Shown: positions 15,652-23,595 of the stretch, piece after piece
Numbering within the stretch: position 1 is the first letter of the stretch
Layout of the letters: every line of letters begins with the position of its first letter
Assembly: GCF_003627055.1 (NCBI RefSeq)
Contig: NZ_CP032624.1
Location: forward strand, 1,612,001-1,676,000
Direction of reading: 5' to 3'
Length of the DNA: 64,000 nucleotides
Source: Gryllotalpicola protaetiae
GTDB lineage: Bacteria; Actinomycetota; Actinomycetes; Actinomycetales; Microbacteriaceae
Notes under the pieces: model-generated
Database searches by the model: none
Told to the model about the DNA's origin: nothing
Seen by the model: only the letters and a program-made list of their open reading frames with translations
Position numbers and translations under genes: made by a program

Positions 15652-15709
15652 GCGAGACGCGCCGAAGTGGGCTTCTGGCTCGCGAGAAGCCCCGTTCCGA
15701 GCGTCTCGC
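15652..15709. repeat. Nested inverted repeat
   Basis: Outer arms GCGAGACGC/GCGTCTCGC (9 of 9) enclose an inner stem GGGCTTCT/AGAAGCCC with an 8-base loop. It lies 20 bases after the stop of the minus-strand membrane gene, where it could end transcription, but it has no T tract and looks like a structured intergenic repeat. Confidence 0.6.
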
Positions 15710-15728
15710 GCCGGGCCCCCGCCCCCGC

Positions 15729-16754
15729 TTACACAGGGACGGCTTCCGCTGCCGGCTCGAGCTCGGCTTCCGGCACGCTGACCGGCGCCGCATTCCGGAA
15801 GTGGCCGAGGAATGTGAGCAGCAGGCCGCCGACCGCCCACGCGCCGAGCACGACCCACTGCTGCGCGCCGCTCGCGTCGGGGAAGTAGCTCAGCGTGCGC
15901 ACGAGCGTCGAGCCGGCGCCGGGCACGAAGAGCTGGCCGATGCTGCCCCAGGGCGACGGCAGGAACGGCGTCGGCACGGTCGACCCCGAAACCGGCAGCG
16001 CGAACCAGATCGTCAGCACGGCACCGAGCGCGATGCCGCCTCGGCCGAGCAGCGCATTGAGCCCGACGATCGCGGCGGCCGTCGCGAGCATCGCCAGCGA
16101 CAGGACGGCCCAGTCGGCGAAGAACCCGCCCTGCAGGAATCCGAACCGGGTCTGCCCGATCAGCACCGTGAGCAACCCGGCCGCCGCACCGTAGACGAGC
16201 AGCGCGACCACACGGCGCACGGCCCCGACGACCAGCAACGAGATGAGGACGCCGCCGATCATGCCGCCGAGCACCAGCGGGATGGACATGGCCGTGATGC
16301 CCGCGCCGCTCGCGTCGTCGCTCGACAGCGGGACGACGTCGGTGGTCTTCACGGTGACCCCGGGCGCCTGCGCCTGCAGCGCGTTCTGCAGCTGGCCGGC
16401 CGCCGTGTCGAGCAGCTGCGCGACCGAGCTGTTGGCGGCGGACGCCGTGAGCACCTCGGGCTGGGGCGCGAGCACGATGGCGCCGTAAACGTCGCGGTTC
16501 CTGATCGATGAGACTGCGGCGGAGCGGCCCGAGACCTCGGTGAATGAGAGCGCCCCGCCGGTCTGCTTGGCGATCGCGCCCTTGAGGGTGCTGACGGTCT
16601 GCGCCGGCCCGCTGATCGCGACCTTCAGGCCGTTCGGGGCCGCGGTCGCGACGGGCCAGAGGAAGGCCAGGAGGAAGAGGCCGACGATGAGCGATCCGAG
16701 CACTCCGAAGAGCACAGTGAACCCCCACTTGGTGTGCTGACGAGAGCTGGTCAT
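15729..16754 (-). CDS. YhgE/Pip-like (DUF3533) membrane protein
   Basis: 341 residues. One helix near residues 12-35 is followed by an extracytoplasmic region of about 120 residues (VAISGPAQTVSTLKGAI) and then about six helices, the layout of DUF3533/ABC-2-like proteins. ATG 16754 is chosen because the upstream extension overlaps the operator. It is divergent from a TetR gene with a long symmetrical operator between them, so it is very probably that regulator's target. An efflux or envelope role is likely but unproven. Confidence 0.8.
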   Translation of the reverse strand: MTSSRQHTKWGFTVLFGVLGSLIVGLFLLAFLWPVATAAPNGLKVAISGPAQTVSTLKGAIAKQTGGALSFTEVSGRSAAVSSIRNRDVYGAIVLAPQPEVLTASAANSSVAQLLDTAAGQLQNALQAQAPGVTVKTTDVVPLSSDDASGAGITAMSIPLVLGGMIGGVLISLLVVGAVRRVVALLVYGAAAGLLTVLIGQTRFGFLQGGFFADWAVLSLAMLATAAAIVGLNALLGRGGIALGAVLTIWFALPVSGSTVPTPFLPSPWGSIGQLFVPGAGSTLVRTLSYFPDASGAQQWVVLGAWAVGGLLLTFLGHFRNAAPVSVPEAELEPAAEAVPV

Positions 16755-16768
16755 GACGTGCCTTTCAG

Positions 16769-16812
16769 AGAATGTCCGTTCTGTTTGGCTCACTATACAG
16801 AACAGGTATTCT
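16769..16812. promoter_or_regulatory. TetR-type operator, 44-base perfect-symmetry dyad
   Basis: AGAAT-N4-GTTCTGT-N12-ACAGAAC-N4-ATTCT: both arm pairs are perfectly complementary and equally spaced. A TATACA (16794-16799) inside it could be the -10 of the TetR gene. It fills the divergent gap, so both genes should be repressed together. Confidence 0.75.
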
Positions 16813-16819
16813 TTTTGCT

Positions 16820-17407
16820 ATGCCCCGAGTGACAGAGGCCTACCGCACGGCCCGACGCGAGCAGATCGTCGAGGCGGCGATCCGTGTGCTGACCCGCAAG
16901 GGCGTCGCGCGCACCTCGATCGCCGACATCATCGCCGAGTCGGGGCTCTCCGCCGGATCGATCTACTCCAACTTCCGCAACAAGGGCGAGCTCGGCAGCT
17001 TCGTCGCCCGCACGGTGCTCGGCACTCGCGTGCAGGACGTCGTCGCCCTCGCCCGCGACAGTGCCGAGCCGCTCACCCCGCGCAAGGCGCTCGAGGGGCT
17101 GCTCACCGCCGTGCACGACCGGCAGCCGCCGTTCGCGGTCGTGCTGCAGTTCTGGGGCGAGGCGACCGTCGACAGCGACCTGGGTGCGGCGGTGCACCAG
17201 ATCCTCGGCGAGCTCGAAGCGCATCTCACCGAGGCGATCACCCCGTGGGCCGAGAAGCATTCGGGTGCAACGGATGCCTCAGCCCTCGCCGCCTCGACGG
17301 CGACCGCCATGACCGCGATCGCCCAGAGCTACGTCGTGCGCTCGGCCCTCGGCGCCGACCTCGAGCCCGTGCCCTACCTCGCCTCGCTCGCGGCCGCCCT
17401 CGGCTGA
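16820..17407 (+). CDS. TetR family regulator
   Basis: 195 residues. The N-terminal HTH is TSIADIIAESGLSAGSIYSNF; the C-terminal ligand domain is helical with an FWGEATVDSDLGAAV segment. ATG 16820 gives MPRVTEAYRTARR, the usual TetR start. It likely represses itself and the divergent DUF3533 gene. Its last 34 bases overlap the convergent acetyltransferase gene. Confidence 0.92.
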   Translation: MPRVTEAYRTARREQIVEAAIRVLTRKGVARTSIADIIAESGLSAGSIYSNFRNKGELGSFVARTVLGTRVQDVVALARDSAEPLTPRKALEGLLTAVHDRQPPFAVVLQFWGEATVDSDLGAAVHQILGELEAHLTEAITPWAEKHSGATDASALAASTATAMTAIAQSYVVRSALGADLEPVPYLASLAAALG

Positions 17408-18033
17408 TCCGGACCATCGGATTCCGCGATCGGCCTGATCACCCGGCAGGGGTTACCGACCGCAACCACGCCCGAGGGGACGTCGCGTGTGACGACCGAG
17501 CCGGCCCCGATGATGCTGTTGTCGCCGATGGTGACCCCAGGCATGATCGTCACAGATCCGCCGAGCCATACGTTGTCGCCGATCGTGACTGGCTCGGGCA
17601 GCTCCCACCCGCCGAGTCGACCCTCGATACCCTCCGCATGATTCGGGGTGTAGATGCCGCACCGAGGGCCGATCAGACAATCGGCCCCGATCGTCACCGC
17701 GCCGCCGCCGATGATGAGGAAGTCCGCATTGATGAAGGTGCGGTCGCCGATGGTCAGGCGGAAGCCGTAGTCGATGCTGATCGGCGGGCGGAAGTCAACG
17801 CCCGCTCCGGCGCCCGGTACGAGTTCATGGAACAGACGCTGGGCCTCGTCGGGCGCTTCGTAAAAGGTGCGGTTGATCGTGGCACACGTGGCGTGAGCCT
17901 TCCAGCTGAGCTCCTGCAGCGCCGGCGAGGTGCGGTAGCGGATCCAGTCGCCGCCCATCAGTCTCTGCAGATCTTCATCCACGGCGACCAGCGCCGTCAA
18001 GCGCCCGTCGCTCGTGCCGTCGGTGTGGGCCAC
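17374..18033 (-). CDS. Sugar O-acetyltransferase (maltose/galactoside type, LbH fold)
   Basis: 219 residues. An N-terminal helical maltose-acetyltransferase domain (MGGDWIRYRTSPALQE) precedes left-handed beta-helix hexapeptides (IGDRTFINADF, IGADCLIGP, IGDNVWLGG, IGDNSIIGAGS). The catalytic His is in YTPNHAEG. It transfers acetyl from acetyl-CoA to a sugar hydroxyl. It is divergent from an MFS gene with two strong dyads between them, implying shared control and perhaps a linked detox or export role. Confidence 0.9.
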   Translation of the reverse strand: MAHTDGTSDGRLTALVAVDEDLQRLMGGDWIRYRTSPALQELSWKAHATCATINRTFYEAPDEAQRLFHELVPGAGAGVDFRPPISIDYGFRLTIGDRTFINADFLIIGGGAVTIGADCLIGPRCGIYTPNHAEGIEGRLGGWELPEPVTIGDNVWLGGSVTIMPGVTIGDNSIIGAGSVVTRDVPSGVVAVGNPCRVIRPIAESDGPDQPRAAASEAR

Positions 18034-18047
18034 GTTGCCTCCTCCAA

Positions 18048-18070
18048 ATAAGTTGTGAGCGTCAACTTAT
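18048..18070. promoter_or_regulatory. Operator dyad A
   Basis: Perfect 8-base arms ATAAGTTG and CAACTTAT around TGAGCGT. The core GTTG-wGAGy-GTCAAC is shared with dyad B. It lies 14 bases upstream of the acetyltransferase ATG. Confidence 0.72.
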
Positions 18071-18074
18071 CTGC

Positions 18075-18099
18075 CATATGTTGAGAGTGTCAACATATG
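18075..18099. promoter_or_regulatory. Operator dyad B
   Basis: Perfect 10-base arms CATATGTTGA and TCAACATATG around GAGTG. Its centre is 28 bases from that of dyad A. It lies 25 bases before the MFS start, suiting a repressor that blocks both divergent promoters. Confidence 0.75.
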
Positions 18100-18124
18100 T
18101 AGGATGGGCAGGAGGGAGGCCGGC

Positions 18125-19405
18125 ATGGACGCAAGCACACCCGGGGCATCCGGCCCCGTCTCGGTACCGCGCCGCTTCGCGGCCCTGCGCAATCGCGACT
18201 CGCGACCGTACCTGTTCACCTCGGGGCTGTCGATGATGGCCGACAACACCGAGCACGTCATCACGTACTGGGTACTCTGGCAGACCTTCCACTCGCCGGC
18301 GCTCGTCGGCTTCCAGATCATCAGCCACTGGCTGCCGTTCCTGCTGCTCTCGGTCTGGACGGGCACTCTGGCCGAGAAGTACGACTGCCGCCGGCTGATC
18401 CAGGCAGCGCAGGGCTTGTTCATGCTCGTCTCGGCCGTGTGGGGTGTGCTCTTCCTGACGCACAGCCTCACCGTATGGGCGGCCTGCATCCTGCTCGTGC
18501 TGCACGGCACGGCCGGCTCGATCTGGGGCCCGGCCGAGCAGCTCATGCTGCACGACTTCGTCGAACGGCACGAGCTGCCGAGCGCGGTGCGGCTGAACGC
18601 GACGTTCCAGAGCCTCGGCATCCTGTTCGGGCCGGTCGTCGGATCGGCACTGCTGCTGTGGCTCGGCCCGACCGGCGGCATCTTCGTGAACGTTCTGCTC
18701 TATCTGCCGATGACGGTGCTGATGTTCCGCACGAAGTTCACCGGGCACACCCGCGACGCCGTCGTCGAAGGCAGGCCACGAGTGGGGTTCCGGGACACGC
18801 TGCGGGTGCTGCGCGGCATCCGCTCGAATCATCTGATCATCGCGATGATCATCATCTCGGGCCTCACGGCCGTCACCATCGGCAACGCCCTGCAGTCGTC
18901 GATGCCGGCGTTCGCCGCGCGGCTCGGCGCCGGATCGTCGGGCGATCTCACGTATGGCGTGCTGCTGTTCGCAATGGGGTTCGGCGGTGTGGTGGGCGGA
19001 TTCCTGCTCGAGGCCACCGGCGTCATCAGACCGACGCTGCGCGCGGCCGTGCTGTCGACGATCGTGTTCGGGGCTGCGATACTGGGGTTCGCGCTGACCG
19101 CGAACTATGCGCTTGCGATCGTGGCGCTCGTGCTCGCCGGCGCCGGCGAGATCGCCTCGCTGTCGATCACGCAGAGCGTCGTGCAGCTGGAGGCGCCGGC
19201 GGGGGAGCGCGGGCGCACCCTCGGCGTCTACGGCATGTTCGCCTCCGGGCTGCGCACCGGTGGCGGGGTGACGCTCGGGGTTCTCGGCGCCGCGGTCGGA
19301 GTCATCTCCGCCGTGGGGTGGTTCGCGGCGGTGCTCGTCGTGGGCGCCTTCGCCGCGTGGTGGTTCGCGATGCGCCGGCCCCGTCGCTCAGAGGTGACGG
19401 CGTGA
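18125..19405 (+). CDS. MFS transporter (MFS_3/enterobactin-exporter-like)
   Basis: 426 residues, about 11-12 helices. SRPYLFTSGLSMMADNTEHV at the N-terminus resembles the MFS_3 exporters. The ATG at 18125 is preferred over that at 18104 because AGGAGGGAGG lies just upstream and 18104 falls almost in the operator. The stop overlaps the next GTG (GTGA). Substrate unknown; shared operators with a sugar acetyltransferase hint at regulated export. Confidence 0.88.
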   Translation: MDASTPGASGPVSVPRRFAALRNRDSRPYLFTSGLSMMADNTEHVITYWVLWQTFHSPALVGFQIISHWLPFLLLSVWTGTLAEKYDCRRLIQAAQGLFMLVSAVWGVLFLTHSLTVWAACILLVLHGTAGSIWGPAEQLMLHDFVERHELPSAVRLNATFQSLGILFGPVVGSALLLWLGPTGGIFVNVLLYLPMTVLMFRTKFTGHTRDAVVEGRPRVGFRDTLRVLRGIRSNHLIIAMIIISGLTAVTIGNALQSSMPAFAARLGAGSSGDLTYGVLLFAMGFGGVVGGFLLEATGVIRPTLRAAVLSTIVFGAAILGFALTANYALAIVALVLAGAGEIASLSITQSVVQLEAPAGERGRTLGVYGMFASGLRTGGGVTLGVLGAAVGVISAVGWFAAVLVVGAFAAWWFAMRRPRRSEVTA

Positions 19406-19863
19406 TCATCGCGATCGACGACCCGAAGGCGCCCGACGTGCTCGCCCTGCTCGACGAGCACCTCAGCGACATGTTCGCGACCTCGCCGCCCGAGAGCGTG
19501 CACGCGCTCGATCCCGAGGCACTGGCCCACTCGAGCATCACCTTTTGGTCGGCGCGCGACGCCGAGACCGGCGAGCTGCTCGGCATCGGGGCGCTCAAAC
19601 AGCACAGCGACAGCCTCGCCGAGCTGAAGTCGATGCGCACCTCGGCGGCCGCGCGGGGGCGTGGCGTCGCGAGTGCGGTGCTGGGCGCGATCGTGGCGGA
19701 GTGCCGAGCGCGAGGCATCCGCGAGCTCAAGCTCGAGACCGGCGCAGAGAACTATTTCGCCCCAGCCCGCGCGATGTATGCCAAGCACGGATTCCTCATC
19801 TCGGCCCCCTTCGCCGACTACACCGACGACCCGAACAGCGTCTACTTCACCCTCGCGCTCTGA
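19402..19863 (+). CDS. GNAT family N-acetyltransferase
   Basis: 153 residues. The acetyl-CoA site is MRTSAAARGRGVASAVLGAI, then ELKLETGAENYFAPARAMY and a C-terminal GF segment. This resembles YsnE/PhnO-like acetyltransferases. GTG 19402 overlaps the MFS stop by 4 bases, so it is translated with the exporter. Acceptor unknown. Confidence 0.88.
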   Translation: MIIAIDDPKAPDVLALLDEHLSDMFATSPPESVHALDPEALAHSSITFWSARDAETGELLGIGALKQHSDSLAELKSMRTSAAARGRGVASAVLGAIVAECRARGIRELKLETGAENYFAPARAMYAKHGFLISAPFADYTDDPNSVYFTLAL

Positions 19864-19883
19864 CCGCCCGGTACGGTGACCGC

Positions 19884-20546
19884 ATGGGTGTCTGGGCGAG
19901 AGCCGACGTGAGAGAAGCATTCGCCGCGCTGGTCGCCGAGCGCGGCGACACCGCGATCGGCTGGAAGATCGGAATGGCGAGCGCGAGCGGCATGGCCACG
20001 GCGGGCATCGATGCGCCCCTGGTCGGATGCCTGCTCGCAGACGCGCGCCTCGAGTCGGGTGCCACCATCGACGTCTCCGACTGGGTCGGCCCGAAGCTCG
20101 AGCCCGAGATCGCGGTCTGGCTCGGGGCCGATGTGCCGGCTGGCGCAAGCCCCGAGCAGGCATCCGCCGCCGTCTCGCACATCTCGCTCGCCTTCGAGCT
20201 GGTCGACCTGCCGGGCCCTGTGGACGATGCCGTCGCCGCGCTGGACATCAACGTGTTCCAGCACGGGGTGATCTTCGGTGAGCGCGTGCTCCGCTCGACC
20301 CCGCCGCCCGTCACGGTGCTGGTCAACGGCGAGACCCACGCCGAGGTCGCCGAGCCGACCACGGCCACCGCCCCCTACGGAGAGCTCGTGCAGCACGTCG
20401 CCGCCGTGCTCGGCAGTGCGGGCCGCACGCTTCGCGCCGGCGAGGTCATCATCACGGGCATGCTGACCCCGCCGATCCCGTTGGTTCCGGGCACCTACGC
20501 GATGCGCGCCGACGGCCTCGGCGAGATCGCCTTCACCGTCGCCTAG
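19884..20546 (+). CDS. Fumarylacetoacetate hydrolase / 2-oxopent-4-enoate hydratase-like protein
   Basis: 220 residues, short for the MhpD/XylJ group (about 260). GWKIGMAS, a metal-site Glu pair in PKLEPEIAVWL, and a C-terminal GMLTPPIPLVPGTYAMRADG match the FAH/hydratase C-terminal domain. It probably acts on a keto-enol acid with a divalent metal. ATG 19884 is 20 bases after the GNAT gene. Its TAG stop shares the CTAG tetranucleotide with the convergent monooxygenase gene. Confidence 0.82.
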   Translation: MGVWARADVREAFAALVAERGDTAIGWKIGMASASGMATAGIDAPLVGCLLADARLESGATIDVSDWVGPKLEPEIAVWLGADVPAGASPEQASAAVSHISLAFELVDLPGPVDDAVAALDINVFQHGVIFGERVLRSTPPPVTVLVNGETHAEVAEPTTATAPYGELVQHVAAVLGSAGRTLRAGEVIITGMLTPPIPLVPGTYAMRADGLGEIAFTVA

Positions 20547-20842
20547 AGCTCGACGACCTCGAACTCGAGAAGGCTCGCACCCGTCGCGACCGGCCGCGAA
20601 CCGCCGGCGCCACCGCCGTGCGCGGCCGCGGCCCCGTTGTCTCGCCACGCCTGGAACGACTCTTCGTCAGTCCAGGTCGTCACCACGAAGTACCGGGACT
20701 CACCCGAAATCGGGCGCAGCAGCTGGAATCCCTCGAATCCCGGGGCGGAATCGACCGCGTGCTTACGCGCGGCGAACCGCGACTCGAGCTCGGACCCTGC
20801 GCCCTCAGGCACTTCGATGGCATTGATCTTCACGACTGACAT
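20543..20842 (-). CDS. Antibiotic biosynthesis monooxygenase (ABM)/heme-oxygenase-like protein
   Basis: 99 residues with the ferredoxin-like ABM fold: MSVVKINAIEVPEGAGSELE, then FEGFQLLRP and YFVVTTWTDEESFQAW. Small ABM proteins of this length include HmoB/IsdG-like heme oxygenases; the Asn, Trp and His set of true IsdG is only partly visible (His28-like in AARKHAV). Divergent from the sulfhydrylase gene. Confidence 0.85.
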   Translation of the reverse strand: MSVVKINAIEVPEGAGSELESRFAARKHAVDSAPGFEGFQLLRPISGESRYFVVTTWTDEESFQAWRDNGAAAAHGGGAGGSRPVATGASLLEFEVVEL

Positions 20843-20850
20843 GACCCCAT

Positions 20851-20891
20851 CCTGCTGTTCCCACCTGCGTAACCGCAGGACACACAGCAGG
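20851..20891. promoter_or_regulatory. Nested dyad upstream of O-acetylhomoserine sulfhydrylase
   Basis: Outer arms CCTGCTGT/ACAGCAGG and inner arms CCTGCG/CGCAGG with a TAAC loop, all perfect. It lies in the 84-base divergent gap. It could be an operator for a sulfur regulator or a leader hairpin of the plus-strand transcript; it does not match the SAM-I riboswitch consensus. Confidence 0.55.
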
Positions 20892-20926
20892 CTCCTCCCA
20901 CGTCGTGGCGCGAAACTTGAGCCACC

Positions 20927-22165
20927 ATGGGAAACACTGAATGGGGCTTTTCGACCGAGCAGGTGCACGCAGGCATCCGCCCGGACGGCGGCCACGGCGC
21001 GCGCATCACCCCCGTCTATCTGAGCAACGGATTCCTGTTCGACGACTTCGACCAGGCGCGCGAGCGCTTCGCCGGCGAGTCGGAGGGCTACTACTACACG
21101 CGCTACGGCAATCCCACGATCGCGGCCGTCGAGCGCAAGCTCGCCGGCCTCGAGCACGGCGTCGACGCCCTCGCGGTCGCGAGCGGCCAGGCCGCGCTCA
21201 CCATCGCGTTCCTCACACTGCTCAAGCAGGGCGACCACGTCGTCTCAGCCCGCTCGATCTACGAGGGCACGCGGGGCCTGCTGCGCGAGGACTTCGCCCG
21301 CTTCGGCATCACCGCCACCTTCGCCACGGACCCGAACGACGCCGAGGCACTGGCCGCCGCGTTCCAGCCGAACACCAAGGCGGTGTTCATCGAGACGATC
21401 CCGAACCCGCGCAACGACGTGCCCGACCTCGAGCTCGTCACCCGCGTCGCCCACGAGCACGGCGTGCCCGTCATCGTCGACAACACGCTGGGCACGCCGT
21501 TCCACATCCGCCCGATCGAGCACGGCGCCGACCTCGTCGTGCACTCGACGAGCAAGTTCCTCTCGGGCCACGGCTCGGCGATCGGCGGCGCGATCGTCGA
21601 TTCGGGCAGTAAGTATCTGACGGATGCCTTCGCCGACGGTCACACCGTGAACGACGAGACCTTCACCCAGAAGGCGCGCAGCCTCGCCGGCCGCTTCGGC
21701 CCGACGCTGTCCCCGTTCAACGCGTTCCTGCTGCAGCACGGCATCGAGACGCTGTCGCTGCGGATGCGCGAGCAGTCGGGCAACGCGCTCAAGGTCGCCC
21801 AGTGGCTCGAGAGCCGGCCAGAAGTGGCATCCATCGACTACAGCGGGCTCGACTCGAGCCCGTACCACGCGAACGCCGAGCGCTACCTCGAGAACGGCTA
21901 CGGCGCGGTCTTCGCGTTCACGCTGCGCGGCGGGCTGCCGGCGGCCGAGGCGCTCATCAACGGCGTCACGCTGTGGAGCCGCATGACGCACCTCGGCGAT
22001 GTGCGCTCGCTGATCCTGCACCCGGCGAGCACCACCCACATCCACCTCACCGCCGCCGAGCTCGCCGAGAACGGCATCGAGCCGGGCACGATCCGCCTGT
22101 CGGTGGGCATCGAAGACGTGAGCGACCTCATCGCGGACCTCGAGCAGGCCCTCGTCGCCGACTGA
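20927..22165 (+). CDS. metY: O-acetylhomoserine aminocarboxypropyltransferase (sulfhydrylase)
   Basis: PLP enzyme of 412 residues of the Cys/Met metabolism family that makes homocysteine from O-acetylhomoserine and sulfide. It has YTRYGNPT, the substrate loop IETIPNPRNDVPDLE, and the PLP Lys in HSTSKFLSGHG. The length fits MetY, and cystathionine gamma-synthase is the alternative. It has no strong ribosome site and a structured dyad upstream. A DszA/SnaA-type monooxygenase follows 17 bases later, suggesting sulfur scavenging. Confidence 0.88.
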   Translation: MGNTEWGFSTEQVHAGIRPDGGHGARITPVYLSNGFLFDDFDQARERFAGESEGYYYTRYGNPTIAAVERKLAGLEHGVDALAVASGQAALTIAFLTLLKQGDHVVSARSIYEGTRGLLREDFARFGITATFATDPNDAEALAAAFQPNTKAVFIETIPNPRNDVPDLELVTRVAHEHGVPVIVDNTLGTPFHIRPIEHGADLVVHSTSKFLSGHGSAIGGAIVDSGSKYLTDAFADGHTVNDETFTQKARSLAGRFGPTLSPFNAFLLQHGIETLSLRMREQSGNALKVAQWLESRPEVASIDYSGLDSSPYHANAERYLENGYGAVFAFTLRGGLPAAEALINGVTLWSRMTHLGDVRSLILHPASTTHIHLTAAELAENGIEPGTIRLSVGIEDVSDLIADLEQALVAD

Positions 22166-22182
22166 TCGGGAAGAATCTCCTC

Positions 22183-23505
22183 ATGACCCGACTGCAGCAC
22201 TTCGGCTGGTTCTTCTCGCGCGGCTTCGGGCCGCAGGCGTGGGGGCGCGCCGACTACCGCTGGGGCTACGAGTGGTACCGCCCCGAGCTGTACGTGCAGG
22301 CGGTGCAGCAGCTCGAGCAGGCCGGCCTCGACCTCGTCATCCTCGAGGACGCGCTCTCGATCGGGAATCCGTCGACCATCGATCTGCGCACCCGCCAGGC
22401 ATACGGCGGCCCCAAGCACGACCCGCTGCTGCTCGTGCCGTATCTGCTCAACGCGACCCGCCACCTCGGCTTCACTCCGACGATCAACCCGGTCGCCACG
22501 CCGCCGTATCTCGCGGCCCGGCAGGCGGCGACGCTGCACCACCTGTCTGGAGGGCGGTACGGCATGAACGTCGTGACGGACGTCGCGTCGAGCCGCCACT
22601 TCGGCGTGCCGCCGCTCGCGCACGACGGCGCCTACGACCGTGCGTCCGAATGGCTCGACGTCGTCACGAAGCTCTGGCACAGCTGGGGCGAGGGCGCCTA
22701 CCTGAACGACACCGAGACGTGGCACTTCGCCGACGGGTCGAAGATCGACCCGTTCCAGCACAAGGGGGAGTACTACGACGTCACGGGTCCGCTCAACGCG
22801 ATCCCGTTCGACGACGGCGACCCGGTCATCGTCTCGCCCGGCGGCAGCCCCCGCGGCATCGCGTTCGCCGGCGCCAACTCTGAGGTGCAGCTGGCCTTCG
22901 CGCCGCTGAACGTCTCGTCTGTGGCCGGCTACCGACAGCGGGTCATCGATGCGGCGGCGGATGCCGGGCGCTCGGCCTCCGACATCAAGACCCTCTTCGT
23001 GTTCAAGCCCGAGATCGTCGCGAGCAGGGACGAGGTCGAGCGGGTCGTCGCAGCGAGCGCGAACCCGAGCGACGCCGAACTGCAGGCGATCCTGCTCGGC
23101 CAGTCTTCGGATCTCGAGACGGATCTGACCGGCCTCGACTGGGACCAGCCGGTCAACCCGGACGAGGTGTTCGGCGATCACGTGTCGCGCGGGTCGATCA
23201 AGGGGTTGCTCGCGGGCGCCGACGCGTTCGAGAACCACACCCTGCGCGAGCTGCTGCACCGGCACGCCCGCAAGGGGCGCGCCGCGGACCGCACCGGCTG
23301 GGTCGGCACCGCAGGCGACATCGCCGACTACATCGAGGAGTTCGGCGAGGTCGCCGACAACGACGGCTTCATCTTCTCGGGCGACCTGCACCCGACGACC
23401 GTGCACCGCTTCCTCGACCAGCTCGTGCCAGAGCTGAGGCACCGCGGCCTGCTGCGCACGGAGTACGGCGACGGCAACCTGCGCGCGAACCTCACCGAGT
23501 TCTGA
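22183..23505 (+). CDS. LLM class flavin-dependent monooxygenase (NtaA/SnaA/DszA family)
   Basis: 440 residues, the length of the two-component FMNH2-dependent monooxygenases. The start FGWFFSRGFGPQAWGRADY, the IDLRTRQAYGG loop, AARQAATLHHLSGGRYGMNV and VSPGGSPRGIAFAG match the family. These enzymes cleave sulfones, nitrilotriacetate or similar compounds using reduced FMN from a separate reductase, which is not seen here. Placement after metY suggests that released sulfite or sulfide feeds methionine synthesis. Confidence 0.9.
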   Translation: MTRLQHFGWFFSRGFGPQAWGRADYRWGYEWYRPELYVQAVQQLEQAGLDLVILEDALSIGNPSTIDLRTRQAYGGPKHDPLLLVPYLLNATRHLGFTPTINPVATPPYLAARQAATLHHLSGGRYGMNVVTDVASSRHFGVPPLAHDGAYDRASEWLDVVTKLWHSWGEGAYLNDTETWHFADGSKIDPFQHKGEYYDVTGPLNAIPFDDGDPVIVSPGGSPRGIAFAGANSEVQLAFAPLNVSSVAGYRQRVIDAAADAGRSASDIKTLFVFKPEIVASRDEVERVVAASANPSDAELQAILLGQSSDLETDLTGLDWDQPVNPDEVFGDHVSRGSIKGLLAGADAFENHTLRELLHRHARKGRAADRTGWVGTAGDIADYIEEFGEVADNDGFIFSGDLHPTTVHRFLDQLVPELRHRGLLRTEYGDGNLRANLTEF

Positions 23506-23595
23506 CAAGTATTCAGCAACCGTTTTCGTCGCTTTCATCGACCTGGTTTTCGGAGTCGGTTGGAACGCGTGGGCGCTTCCGCTTATCTCGAAGGC

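Noticed and set aside
20843-20926. SAM riboswitch upstream of metY
   Set aside because: The leader is too short and lacks the conserved SAM-I core; only a nested dyad is present.
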